A program made the position numbers and the translations under genes. A stretch of DNA of 12,246 bases, taken from contig JABYQR010000682.1 of the NCBI GenBank assembly GCA_022592445.1, positions 1 through 12,246 of the forward strand. The letters run 5' to 3'. This document shows, one piece after another, positions 1-9,062 of the stretch. The notes beneath the pieces were generated by a model that made no database searches, had not been told where the DNA came from, and saw nothing but the letters and a program-made list of their open reading frames with translations. The first letter of the stretch is position 1; each line of letters begins with the position of its first letter. Source of the DNA: Cytidiella melzeri (lineage: Eukaryota; Basidiomycota; Agaricomycetes; Polyporales; Irpicaceae).

Positions 1-150
1 ATCTCTCAGGGGAGACCGTAGGCGCTGCTGAGGGCTCTGGCGGCGGCGCGGGCGCGGGCTGTAAGGGCAACGGCCGCTGGGTAAGTGGGGAACAGTGGGA
101 CAGCAGCGGCAGACTCGAGGCGGGTTGTCGTTGTTAGACGCAGCTGACAT
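1..150 (-). CDS. Possible 5' end of an unidentified gene, cut by the window edge
   Basis: A minus-strand frame opens with ATG at 150 and stays open for 50 codons to base 1. It starts MSAASNNDNPPRVCRCCP and turns Pro/Arg-rich, with a Cys cluster (CRCC) near residue 14. A TATA-like box lies about 150 bp upstream, which is the main reason to take the frame seriously. Against it, the ATG context has T at -3 and GC-rich DNA gives long open frames by chance. A CAG acceptor-like site lies in the same stretch, so part of it may be intron. I do not recognise the product. Confidence 0.2.
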   Translation of the reverse strand, partial: MSAASNNDNPPRVCRCCPTVPHLPSGRCPYSPRPRRRQSPQQRLRSPLRD

Positions 151-300
151 AAACGTGGAAGAGATCGCAATGAGGCAACGCAGAAGAAGCTACAGCTATG
201 GCCGCGAAGAGACTCCCTCGACGCAAACGCAAAGTGTAAAGTGTACTCTGGAAACTGGGGTGTGGATTGATTGCCTTTCTTTTGCAGTACAAACAACACC

Positions 301-308
301 TTTATATA
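301..308 (-). promoter_or_regulatory. TATA-like box
   Basis: Reading TATATAAA on the minus strand in otherwise GC-rich DNA, about 150 bp upstream of the candidate ATG at 150. Its role as a promoter element is inferred from position only. Confidence 0.3.
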
Positions 309-315
309 TGTCATA

Positions 316-2824
316 AAGACCCTCTCCTAAACCTTTCCTTCTATGTCCTAAACCCAAACGCGAGAGCGAGGAAACGGGGTGGCAGAATACTTCCGTCTGC
401 GGAGGCAAAATTCCCAGCAAGTCGACGCCCGGCGGGACACAGCGTTGGTCGACTCGGAGTAGCGGCGCGCGTCCTTGCGCTGAAGAGGCGCCAACCACCG
501 CAAGCAGGTGATGAGGCGCCGTCCAAGAGTTGCACAGCGTGGCGTGATAGGAGTCTTCCTGAAACGGGGTTCGCGCGTCAAGTTTCTTCTACCGTTGGTC
601 CGACCCGCGTCCGAAACTCTTGGTGGCTGGCCGGCCCATGCTCCGATGCAAAAGGGGCGTGTCTGTGAGTCAGAGTTTGGTGCAATTCCTCGGCCTCAGA
701 TGTTTCCGGCGTGTTGCTCCTTGTCAAGTCCTCGGATCCTTGACGGACTCCTCGTGACCTCGGTGAACTCCTCGTGCCCGTGACGCTGGAAAAGTTGAGG
801 GACTTGCCGCTCAGGATGACGCGGGCCGCGCAAATGGCGGGCTGCTACCGGGTCTCCGCGCCTAGCCGATTTTCTGGCGTATCAGCGCAACCCTGCACGC
901 CACTGCAGGAGAGGCGCACCTTGGCAGAAGCTCACGAGGATGTTGCCGTCCTACTCTCGGAGAGAAAAAGAGATGCGGTATGCCCTTTCTGGTGCCGCGT
1001 TTCTCCTTACTTGAGCCTAGTCGATGAGTGCTGAGCTTGGAGGTGGTGATGGTAGTTGAACGGTCCGGAATCGGATTTCAACGGCTCAAACACAGCGAGT
1101 CATCGTGTCGTCTATCGGTGCAATGAGCCATGAGTGACTAAAGACGATGCAGAGATGAAAGCTTACGGATCGGAACGTCTGATGACTCCGGATGGAAGTC
1201 CGGATCCATCCAGGATATTAGCTACCTCAGCTGAGAGTAGGAGTAGCATGTCCATGTACACACACCTCAAAAAAAACGTGATCCTTCTCTGCATCAGAAA
1301 TAACTGTGCGCATGAGGACAGCCCAAAAAGGTAGACCACATAGGGTGGCATCGACTCCCCGGGGAGTACATGCTCAGGTACGTGAATCTTCTTTTTTTCC
1401 GCGCGATGTGACGGCCAACTGAGCTGCCAAAGGGACACGGAAGGTCAAAGTGACGAATCTCATCAAATTCAATCTTACTGCAAAGCATGGAGGGTAGCTG
1501 GGTTCCTCGCTGCGCTGTAATTCCAGAAGGTATGGCAGGAACAACGCCGAAGGCAGGTGGATATCTGGTGAATCTCCGGTACGCCGCGCATTAGGTCTAT
1601 CCTGACAAAAGACGTTTCTTCTTGAGCCCAAAGTCTCAAGATGGACATGGAGAACTAGACCTAAACAAAGGAAAATACCTGAAACAAAACAGATTTCAGC
1701 TGAAGTTCAGATGAGAAACAGAGGGAGGAAACTCGGTAGATCAGTGCGCCTCAATCACTGCATCATGCATGGTACGAGCGGCCTCGAAGCTGCATAAGCA
1801 TTTGCGCTACGCTTCTCGCCTGACGAAAAAAGGTGTTGTGATATATACGTGGTATTTGAACATGGTAGAATGGTTGTACGACTCGGAGCAAGGAGCCACG
1901 ACGTCAGTGCGACGGAAACCAAAAATTCCCCGAAGTTTGGGCTGCGTGCAGCGTAACATGCAGATTGTCGGCGAGTACCCTGGTTATTAGATACAAGAAA
2001 TATGGGGTGGAGGAGAAAGCCAAAACTGCGAAGCGGGCCCATCGACGTCTGCAGCAAGGGGATAGCTCAGTTTCAGCTGACGTGGACCTAATAAAAAACC
2101 GACAAACACTCACAATAGTGACTGCGGGGCTAGTATGCTACTATACTACTGCTCTAGTAAGTCTCTTTGATCTTGTAAATGGGCAAAGTCGCAAGGTGGC
2201 AATGAGTTTCATTACCGCGGTAATGAAACGTTGAACCACAAAGGGAGCCGCGGACTCATTCACCTGCTTATTTGGGACACACGCACGCTTGTTTAGGGCA
2301 GGTCATTTCACGTAACTGCCTTTGGACGTGTTTCAGACCAGTGGCTGTTTCTTCTTATAGTCCTGCAATCTAGTGAGTGATAAGCCTTCCGAGCTGTGTT
2401 TGTCTACCATCGTTCTGACCTGACTCTGAAGACGTCCTCCTAGTCGTCCACTTTGTGACTTGTGTGTATGCACGACTCGGAGAACTCTAAAGGAAATGGT
2501 GAGCTCATCTCCAGCGCTATTGGTTCAATATATGCTGTGCTTACACTGCATCTCGACTCCCCGACGAACTGTCCACTACGGCCGCATTGTTGGAGAGCAT
2601 TGGTACGCGAATTCTCCGACATATGACCGTCAAAGCCTCGACGTTACCAAATACAGTACGCCACACGCCGAGGGAACTTCTCTTGGAAACGCAGCCGGTG
2701 ATGATAAAGGTCACGGTTGATACGTGTGGAACGATGATGGACCCATCCGTGGGTACGTGGTCGCACAACGTCCGATCCTTCTCCTCTTCACCCATGAGCC
2801 TTTGCCCTGAGTACTCCTAGCTCC
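316..2824. other. Long stretch without a supportable gene
   Basis: The first 700 bases are GC-rich and the rest mixed. Open frames occur on both strands (up to about 130 codons) but overlap one another, have no recognisable motif, and do not join through convincing introns. The phrase GACTCGGAG recurs near 448, 1880 and 2472 with no regular spacing. A 14-bp palindrome (ACTCCCCGGGGAGT) sits at 1354-1367, and a 24-bp one at 2206 is listed separately. It could be intergenic DNA or the eroded remains of older insertions. Confidence 0.5.
2206..2229. repeat. 24-bp perfect palindrome
   Basis: The half-site GTTTCATTACCG is followed immediately by its exact reverse complement, with no loop and no mismatch, centred on CCGCGG. 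The symmetry stops at both ends. Such a perfect dyad could be a binding site for a dimeric regulator or a cruciform-prone sequence. Nothing nearby identifies a partner gene. Confidence 0.9.
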
Positions 2825-2890
2825 TGTCACAGATTTTCAATGTTTCTACAAGACTTGCCTTACCAGGCAACGGTATTATTGGGAATATTT

Positions 2891-3000
2891 AAGCGCTTGT
2901 CAAGCGCTTATCCAGCGCTTATCCGGTGTCTATTTAGGCGCTTATCCAGCGCTTATCTGGCGCTTATCAGGCACCTATTCCGGCGCTTATTCTCAGTGCC
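2891..3000 (+). repeat. Degenerate short tandem array inside the solo LTR (consensus GCGCTTATCC)
   Basis: About nine or ten head-to-tail units of 11-13 bp, the best reading GCGCTTATCCA and the weaker ones reduced to forms such as GGCACCTATTCC. They lie in the 5' part of the LTR, the U3 region where retroelements keep enhancer sites. A second small duplication follows, with GATGCGCTGATGCGC at about 3009 and again 25 bp later. An enhancer role is inferred from position. Confidence 0.75.
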
Positions 3001-3379
3001 TATCAATTGATGCGCTGATGCGCCTCCTGTCTCTGATGCGCTGATGCGCTCCTATCCTTATCTGTGTATCACATGATAGAACTCTCTGGAACATTGTGGA
3101 ACATGCTGGAACTATGATGTCATAGTATAGAACATTCCATTAGATGATGTCATAGTCCATAGAACCTTCTGGAAAAGTCTAGCCTTGTCTTAGAACAAGC
3201 TAGAACAAGTCTAGCCTTGGAGCTGGGTCATGGGGTCAGGTCATGGGGACAATTGCTATTGGTTGATTATTGAAGTGGAACCACTAGGGCATAGGGCATG
3301 CTTAGTAAGGTAGATTACTTCGCTTACTCATGTAGGTATTAGGGGTCTTAGGGTAGTACCTGGGGTCCTTCCCTTCATG

Positions 3380-3387
3380 TATATATA
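3380..3387 (+). promoter_or_regulatory. TATA box of the solo LTR
   Basis: TATATATA followed by GAGGCACTCC, about 165 bp before the LTR end. This is where the U3 promoter of an LTR would sit, and it sets the orientation. Downstream sequence is CT-rich with scattered CA, as in fungal transcription start regions. Confidence 0.55.
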
Positions 3388-3788
3388 GAGGCACTCCTGA
3401 GGACATATCCCCTCAGTCTTATCCACTCTGTTGAACTAGGACTACTCAGTACCTCACAGTACTTCGCTCACCACACCTCTTACTCTCTATCTCCATCAAC
3501 TCCCCCCAGTTTATCAATTTACTTGGTGAGTAGTAACCTTAACTGTTACAGCTCCAGCTTCAGCAACGTTTGAGGAGCCCTCTCTCATAGTTCCTGGCAG
3601 CCAAGTGCGACGCATACAGCCTCGCTCGGTCTAACTGGCTTAATTTTCCAGCCCACCTCGTCTTTGGCGCCGCTTCATAGATCCCGTGCACGCAAGCAGA
3701 GCCGGGTATCACTGTTGACAAGAAGATGCGACGTGTATAGCTATAGCGGGCCAGGACTTCCGCCTGACGCGCATACACAAAGGTGACG

Positions 3789-4479
3789 ATGTTCTCATCA
3801 ATCGCCAGGCCATCGACGGTTTATCTGTGTCATCTGACAACCCCGCTTACCACCCACATGGCCCCCACAGACACCATCGTGCTCAACCCTGCTCTCACTC
3901 CCGAGCATCTTGAGGCCGCTTCCTACACCAAAGGCCTCTTGAAGCTCGACGCCGCCGCATTCGCTAATGCTGGCTACCCGGTTTGGGTTTGGGAAAGGTT
4001 TGAACAAATTTATCAGCACTAGCTCAGCCACACTGAGCTCCTTTCAACGGCTCTTGGAAGCGACGCCACCCATGCTTGCAACTATTCTTTGCAAGCTATA
4101 TCCTCCTTCTCTCTTCTTCTGTGCACTCATCATGCGTTAGAGCCCTTTCACCCACCCAAAGTCATTCATCGCCCTCTCCATGGCGCTCGAAGGCATCGGT
4201 ACCTCTGCGTGCACAGGCGCTGCCCAGCTCATCTTAAACAAGGGCGCCCTTACTACCGCCGCCGTAAGCACCCCATCCAAAAAGTGTTTTCTTGTATTCT
4301 CATCCGCTGTATTCTAGTCCATTTGCGCTGCTGAAGCACGCCACGACGGCCGGGCCTCTTCCGCTGCCCCAAAGGGCGCGGCTCGGAACGGCCCTTACGA
4401 CATGACCCTCTCCGTTAAACTGGACGCCGGTCAAAGCCGCGCACTTGCTCTGTCGTTGAGCCCTCGCAGTCATGTGTGA
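3789..4479 (+). pseudogene. Ferritin-like domain (Rds1-type) gene with a premature stop
   Basis: Three exons can be read: 3789-4090, 4143-4263 and 4318-4479. Introns are 52 nt (GCAAGC...GAG, a non-standard pair) and 54 nt (GTAAGC...CTAG). The joined frame is 195 codons. It carries the blocks of the fungal ferritin-like family (Ferritin_2, Rds1-type): PALTPEHLEAASYTKGL, then FANAGYPVWVWERFEQIYQH, LSHTELLSTALGSDAT, CNYSFPFTHPKSFIALSMAL, EGIGTSACTGAAQLI and AAEARHDG. These form a metal-binding four-helix bundle usually preceded by a secretion signal. Damage is visible. Codon 78 is TAG, between QH and LSH, where the family has the Glu of HExxH. The N-terminal stretch has lost a convincing hydrophobic core, aromatic positions are changed (SAC for SAY), and the usual C-terminal part after the fourth helix is not recognisable. 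I am sure of the family; a sequencing error at codon 78 is the main alternative to a true nonsense mutation. Confidence 0.75.
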
Positions 4480-5210
4480 ACACGACTTCAAGCTGACAGA
4501 CTTCTGCCAACCAGCTATTGGGCCATCGCTGCGGTACCACACCCCCTCTGGGCCTTCTGCACGAACCACACCGTTGAGGAGCGCGAGAAGATCTACTGCG
4601 CGAGCAGCTGAAGCCTTGTGTATGGCAACGGGTGGCCCTAAGGTAAGTCGCGGTACTGATACTGCTTGAATTCTCCCCTGATGGTTAAGCAGCCAACACC
4701 CGCAGGACGTCATCTTGCACGAACACTCTTGTTTTTCTTTCACGGTCGCTACAATGCAATGACACCCACCTCTGCCTGCAATGCTCTCGCATTCCTGACT
4801 ATTTCTTTCACCATGCTGGCGCTGTATTATTAATTAGCTGATGTTCTCACCATTGTGCTGTTCAATCCATTGCCATTGTTGCTATGCACCCTAATGTGAG
4901 AACTACTGCCTTGAAAGCATTGCATTGATGTGTATGACAATATAAACTACCGGCGGCGAGATTATCTTGCAATGTAAACTGTGGGCCGAGACATTAAAAC
5001 ATATTACCATGCATGATAAAGTGGCCCGCGGACCATTATCGCGGGTGCCGGGTGTTTATAACTTTCCAGGTACAGAGATTGTGTGAGATAAAGTTTTCTC
5101 AATGTTATATTGTAACGCTCGGGTTTACAGTGGTAGGTATTGTGCGATAAAGTTTTGTTTTTTTACGAGATGAGTTACGGTGACCAGTGCCCTTCCCTAT
5201 CCACCTTCAG
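4480..5210. other. Non-coding stretch downstream of the ferritin-like pseudogene
   Basis: No gene can be supported. The first 200 bases hold short frames in shifting phases, possibly the eroded 3' part of the ferritin-like gene, though I could not align them to the family. From about 4790 the DNA is AT-richer. A small stem (CCCGCG, 9-nt loop, CGCGGG) lies at about 5024-5044. ATTGTGTGAGATAAAGTTTT and ATTGTGCGATAAAGTTTT form a loose direct repeat about 60 bp apart near 5078 and 5138. These may be remains of a further insertion, with no assignable type. Confidence 0.4.
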
Positions 5211-5498
5211 GTTCCTCCCGCAACCCGAGCACAATCGAACACACACTTCCCCATCATTCTGTTCCCACTGCAACCGTGGACTTTGACTACGAGAGGCCAA
5301 AGTGAGTACTCCGAGTCATGTTTCACGTTGTGATGTGAATGGAAAGGTGTCTCTCTGACAATCTTTCTGTCTTCCAGTCTGCACGACCAATCCGTTGTTT
5401 ATGGCTACAATGGCAAGCGAACACTGCAACACCAAGCACGTAGCTTGAAAGCTCAACGATATCCCTATCCTCATAAGCCCAGTCCCAGCATCACTTGA
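5211..5498 (+). CDS. Possible 3' end of an unidentified spliced gene, abutting the MULE
   Basis: A frame runs through two candidate exons (5211-5301 and 5378-5498) separated by a 76-nt GTGAGT...TTCCAG intron. It would encode ...HHSVPTATVDFDYERPN then LHDQSVVYGYNGKRTLQHQ... and stop at TGA 5496-5498. An acceptor-like TTCAG precedes the first exon, but no upstream exon or start could be identified. The stop codon is immediately followed by the first base of the MULE terminal repeat, so the native 3' end may have been displaced by that insertion. The product is not recognised. Support is limited to frame continuity across a good intron. Confidence 0.25.
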
Positions 5499-5629
5499 GG
5501 ATAATCTCCCACCATTTTCTCGTCGCCTTTGAAAGTCCGCGCGATAGGCGCCGTCGGCGATCACAGGGTAGATCTCAACGAGCGCCGGGGCGTACTGTAA
5601 GGTACGGTAGCGGACGTCGTCACACGTGT
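5499..5629 (+). repeat. Left terminal inverted repeat of the MULE
   Basis: It begins GGATAATCTCCCACC. It matches the reverse complement of 9895-10029 over its whole length with 3 substitutions and lacks a 4-nt GGTA present in the right copy. The outermost 64 bp are identical between the two ends. Inside it lies the short palindrome-like phrase GGTACGGTAG. The transposase stop codon is only 47 bp inside this repeat. Confidence 0.93.
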
Positions 5630-5676
5630 TTAGGCCAGTGTATTAAATCAGTATGTATACGAAAAATACAGGTACA

Positions 5677-8600
5677 CTACTTTTGTGTGTATTGATAGCC
5701 AACCAGGCTTGCGAAAAGGGATCGGCGTGAACTTGCGCTGCCATTAGTGACGGGCATGGTTCGTAGGGCCTCGTGGTGAGTGACTTCGTCGACGAGCTTC
5801 AGACCCGGTCGGAACACCTTCATGGCATCTCGAAGGAACCGCGGATCTTGAGAATAATGCGGCCGCTGCTCCTTGAGAATGACAACAGCTCTTTCGAGCT
5901 TATTGATGAGCTCATCAATTTCACGCTCGTCTTCGTCGTCGAGCTGTTAATAGGGGTTCGAAGGAATTAGTATAGCGCATTGCCTGCGCCGTATCACAAT
6001 ATAAACTTACCTCAAATCCGGCACCCCCACCTGCTCTCGTGCGCATTAAGCCATCCCTTCCGGTAGGTGGTGGTTTTGCTGGCGACGAGTTAATCTGTCA
6101 TGTGGCAGTAATCATAATTAGTAATTATATGCACAAGAAGATTTACTGCAGACGGACCGGTTCTGAGCTGTGCGAACAGCTATCCTCATCCAGCACAAGG
6201 TCTTCGACCTCATCATCATCTGAGTCGTCGATCTCGATCGCAATACTAGTGCACGGGCGATCGGATTCCAGGGGTCGCTCATAAAGTTGACCGTCTCTCG
6301 GCACAGCATAGAATGTTGCGGTATAGAACCGGTGCACGCGAGACCACCACGATGGTGGAACATCTCCGACCGCCTGGACTAGATGCTTGCACAGCAGGTG
6401 TGCATGGTACTTCTGTGAGCCACAGTCACATTTCCACTGCGTAACGTCAGTGATGTACGTGCCCTTGATAGGAACAGTCTGGAGTCGTTGCCACGACTTC
6501 TTGAATGCTTCTTGCATGTTCGACAGGCCTTTTGGGCGGCCACCGCTGTGTGCATGAAGGAAGCGAGAGAGAGTAATGCGGTAAGGGGGAATTGATCCGT
6601 GGACGAGAGCATACACCGCAAGATCAACGGGAGGTCGGCTGTAGTTGTGAAGCACAAGGCGCTTGAAGTTGCGCCACAAAGCCTCTACCATCATCGTTGT
6701 TCGGTGATTGAAAATACAAGTCGGATGAGTGCTTCGCGTCCATAGATGCCATCGGTCCCTAGCATACCAATTATTCCACAGGTATGCCCAGACTTCAGTA
6801 AGATTATTCCGGTGACAATGAAAATAAATTTCCGTCACAGCGTCCCGTCTGATATCGTGAGAAGTCCGAGACATTCCGTGGCGTTCAGGGAGGAGTGGAT
6901 GCTGGGAAGCGTGCTTGGCAAAGAGTCGGAGTATGGGAAGACGGTGAATGGGAGGACAAAATTGGTAAGTCTTGTCCTGTGATTTTGGACCAACCCGATC
7001 GGCTCCCGTGCTGTCTGCGCTAACTCCTGATTCGTCGTCCGAGTCAGATTCATCCCTTGATAATATTTCTCGTAAATCATGTCGTATGTCATTGGTATCG
7101 TCGTCGTCTTCACAGTCAGGAAGCTCTTCATCCTCTTCAACATTGTCGCCTGCCCAATACATCCCGTCGTTGCTCCTCTCGTCATCTGAAACACCCTCAT
7201 CCATGTCAAAAGCAGGCGCAGGAATTCTTCCAATAGGCGGAAATCGAATTGTTGGGAGTGCAGGGGTGATGGGCGCAGGTCGGCCGTTGCGTAGTATACT
7301 GACTCGATACTTTGGTACCTCAGGTGGCAGAGCAATCTGGACATATATATTAGATCTGACTGACACGAGACCAATACATTCTTACCGGATATACAGGGTC
7401 CTGTTGCGCAATGGGCACGAATCTTGAGCTCACAAACGAAAACTCCCTTTTTGCCTCCGCCCAGTCGTATGCACCAGGAGTGGCTCCGCTCTTGCATAAC
7501 CTCTGTTTCATTGCACGGAGAGCATGCCAGAAGCATAGCTGATGCTTGGCGTTCGGCCAAACACTCCTCATTGCGTTGATTTCCGACCAATCTTTATCTG
7601 AAAGAGTGAACTCTGGATTAACCCCGCGGGCCCTGAGCTGATGTAAGAAACGCATTAGATTGAGCTCCTTAGCACCGACAGCTGCTTTGGGAGTGGTTTG
7701 AATAAGGCAATACGCCAGCGGTACACCAGACCCCTTAGCACCGGCAACTGCAGCAAAAAGCTCGAAATTTCCACGGTTTGTATTCCCTGGTATGCCAAAA
7801 TGAGTTCCAAAACATAACATACACCGCTCGTACTCACATGTCGAATCCATTGCAAGATCTCGCGTATTTTTTGCCCAAGCCTGCATAAAATCCGTCACCT
7901 GAAAGGCCAGTACTGTTGTGTTGGGCGCAGCTTCTACATCTAGCAAACTGATCATATTCTCCCTCCCACGCTCAGTGACGAACTTCCGGGCAGATACAAT
8001 GGGATCTGGATCTAGCCGCCACCTGTCACGGCTAAGCTTCAGCCAATGATACCGTACGGCCTTTTCACTAAACGCTAAGTTGACTTCAGAGGCTGGTCGG
8101 CCGCCACATTCCTCCGACAGAATATGTTGCCACATCTAAAGAAGTGTAAGACCAATATAATCAAAGAGATATAATTACATACCTGACCAGGAAGCATCTT
8201 TGAAGCGTTAGCTTCAATCCAGGTTTTCCAATTGTCCGGCAGCCCGATAGGGAAGTAAGAGACATGATGACAAAGGTGCTTGATCTTGATTATCATGTCA
8301 CGGCCCTCAAGGATAGTGATGTGAAGCCACCCATTGCATGGGAACCTTTGCATGCGCTCAGTATCGCGATTCTTGCCTTTCGGTACCTTTGCCTTGTGTT
8401 CTCGCTCTTCGGACTGTGCGCAACTGAACGAGTACACAGTTCCGCCCATTTTCTTACGGATGTACTTTCGCTCATACCTATTTCCCATTCAGCACGAGCG
8501 GCGAGTGTGAATTTAGATTTACGTACGACCAATGCCATAAAGTATTCTGCTCAACCAAATTAGCAACCTGTTTTGCTCGTGCCTCTCCTTCCAATTTCAG

Positions 8601-8954
8601 AACATCTTCATCATCACATTCCACGCGCGCTCCGAGGTGAAATGAGCAACTATTGTCAACTTCCCCCTTCTCGGCATTGTGCGCCACATCTGACAGAAAA
8701 GTCCCGAATAACACCGTGGCTGCATCAGAATCCAGCTGCCATCCTTCAGCAAAGTCGTCCTCATCATTCTGACGTTTCCGTTTATTGTTTCTGTACTTCT
8801 CCTGGGCCCACGCTGCTTCGGCTGTCATACACGCCTCACACTTAGACGTGCGCTCGCCAATTTTGCCATTGTGAGTATTGCGAGTGCGTATCTTGTACTG
8901 GTCGAATGGCTTCCAGGCCTTGCACTTACCGCAACGTTGGCCTGCTTGGTCCAT
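5677..8954 (-). CDS. MULE transposase with CxxC zinc ribbon, DDE core and SWIM zinc finger
   Basis: Six exons are read on the minus strand: 8954-8527, 8477-8183, 8135-7386, 7336-6158, 6094-6011 and 5943-5677. Introns are 49 nt (GTACGT...ATAG), 47 nt (GTATGT...TTAG), 49 nt (GTAAGA...CCAG), 63 nt (GTCCGT...ACAG) and 67 nt (GTAAGT...ACAG). The product is about 1000 aa. The ATG at 8954 has an in-frame TGA 18 nt upstream. Domains in order: CxxC-x27-CxxC zinc ribbon (residues 8-42) and a basic KRKR patch (58-61); a WRKY-GCM1/FLYWCH-like finger (about 150-215, with RFPCNGWLHI and HLCHH); and the DDE core. The core has D in AMDSTC (about 338), D in LSDKDWSE (about 421-423), LCFWH (441-445) and E in LTEVWAYLW (about 672). 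An acidic Asp/Glu/Ser-rich insert (about 536-601) lies between the second D and the E. Then come the SWIM finger CDC-x10-CKH (794-809), an acidic segment, and a tail containing EREIDELINKLERAVVILKE and ending GYQYTQK. Exons 5 and 6 fit the conserved C-terminus of fungal SWIM transposases as I remember them. The exon 4-5 joint is uncertain: the better-looking donor GTAAAT (52-nt intron) would shift the frame and stop early, while the frame-preserving GTCCGT is atypical. Confidence 0.85.
6095..6157 (-). other. Questionable intron 4 of the MULE transposase
   Basis: The acceptor (CATGACAG) and branch-like ATTACTAAT are good, and the downstream 28-codon exon (INSSPAKPPPTGRDGLMRTR...) fits the family. 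Only the donor GTCCGT after CCG keeps the frame. Using GTAAAT 11 nt further on gives a 52-nt intron, closer to its neighbours in size, but joins in the wrong phase and meets TAA after 17 codons. With no splicing the reading frame ends at TAA 6145-6143, giving an 888-aa form that lacks the C-terminal tail. Confidence 0.5.
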
Positions 8955-9062
8955 AGCATACAGTAGGCCTCAGTAGCGTAGCAAATAATGACGAGTTGAG
9001 AGAACTTGGTCACTTAGGCAGGAGTGGATGTGCTGTTGTAAACCCACTGCAGACTGTAGGGA

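Larger units (their letters stand above)
2825..3550 (+). mobile_element. Solo LTR of a retrotransposon with 5-bp target duplication
   Basis: The 726-bp unit begins TGTCACAG and ends CTGTTACA, the TG...CA termini of an LTR with a 7/8 imperfect inverted end. It is flanked on both sides by GCTCC, a perfect 5-bp duplication of the kind retroviral-type integrases make. No internal coding region, primer-binding site or second LTR is present, so it is a solo LTR left by recombination between two LTRs. A TATA box near its 3' third gives plus orientation. The superfamily (Ty3/gypsy or Ty1/copia) cannot be decided from the LTR alone. It is unrelated in sequence to the copia LTR at the right of the window. 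Confidence 0.9.

Noticed and set aside
267..668. Plus-strand 133-codon open frame in GC-rich DNA
   Set aside because: Composition-driven, no motif, overlapped by equally long frames on the minus strand, and it runs through the TATA-like promoter region.
2460..2820. Overlapping plus- and minus-strand frames before the solo LTR
   Set aside because: Neither strand shows a recognisable domain or convincing introns, so no gene was called.
4300..4743. Minus-strand 147-codon open frame
   Set aside because: It lies antisense to the ferritin-like exons, which have clear family motifs on the plus strand; its own product shows none.
4954..4968. GAGATTATC, identical to the MULE terminal 9 bases
   Set aside because: Similarity does not extend beyond 9 bp in either direction, so it is most likely chance.
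5024..5044. GC stem considered as a Helitron 3' hairpin
   Set aside because: No CTRR end follows the stem, and no Rep/helicase coding sequence or matching 5' TC end was seen.
5950..5965. GGTTCGAAGG resembling a tRNA T-arm
   Set aside because: No matching acceptor stem, D-arm or anticodon arm; it lies within intron 5 of the transposase.
6972..7427. Plus-strand 151-codon Ser-rich open frame
   Set aside because: It is the antisense of the acidic Asp/Glu/Ser codons in the transposase insert; the poly-Ser run is a by-product of GAC/GAT/GAA codons.
6835..7590. Minus-strand 251-codon frame overlapping transposase exons 3 and 4
   Set aside because: It reads the transposase exons out of phase; the zinc finger, DDE and SWIM motifs are in the other frame.
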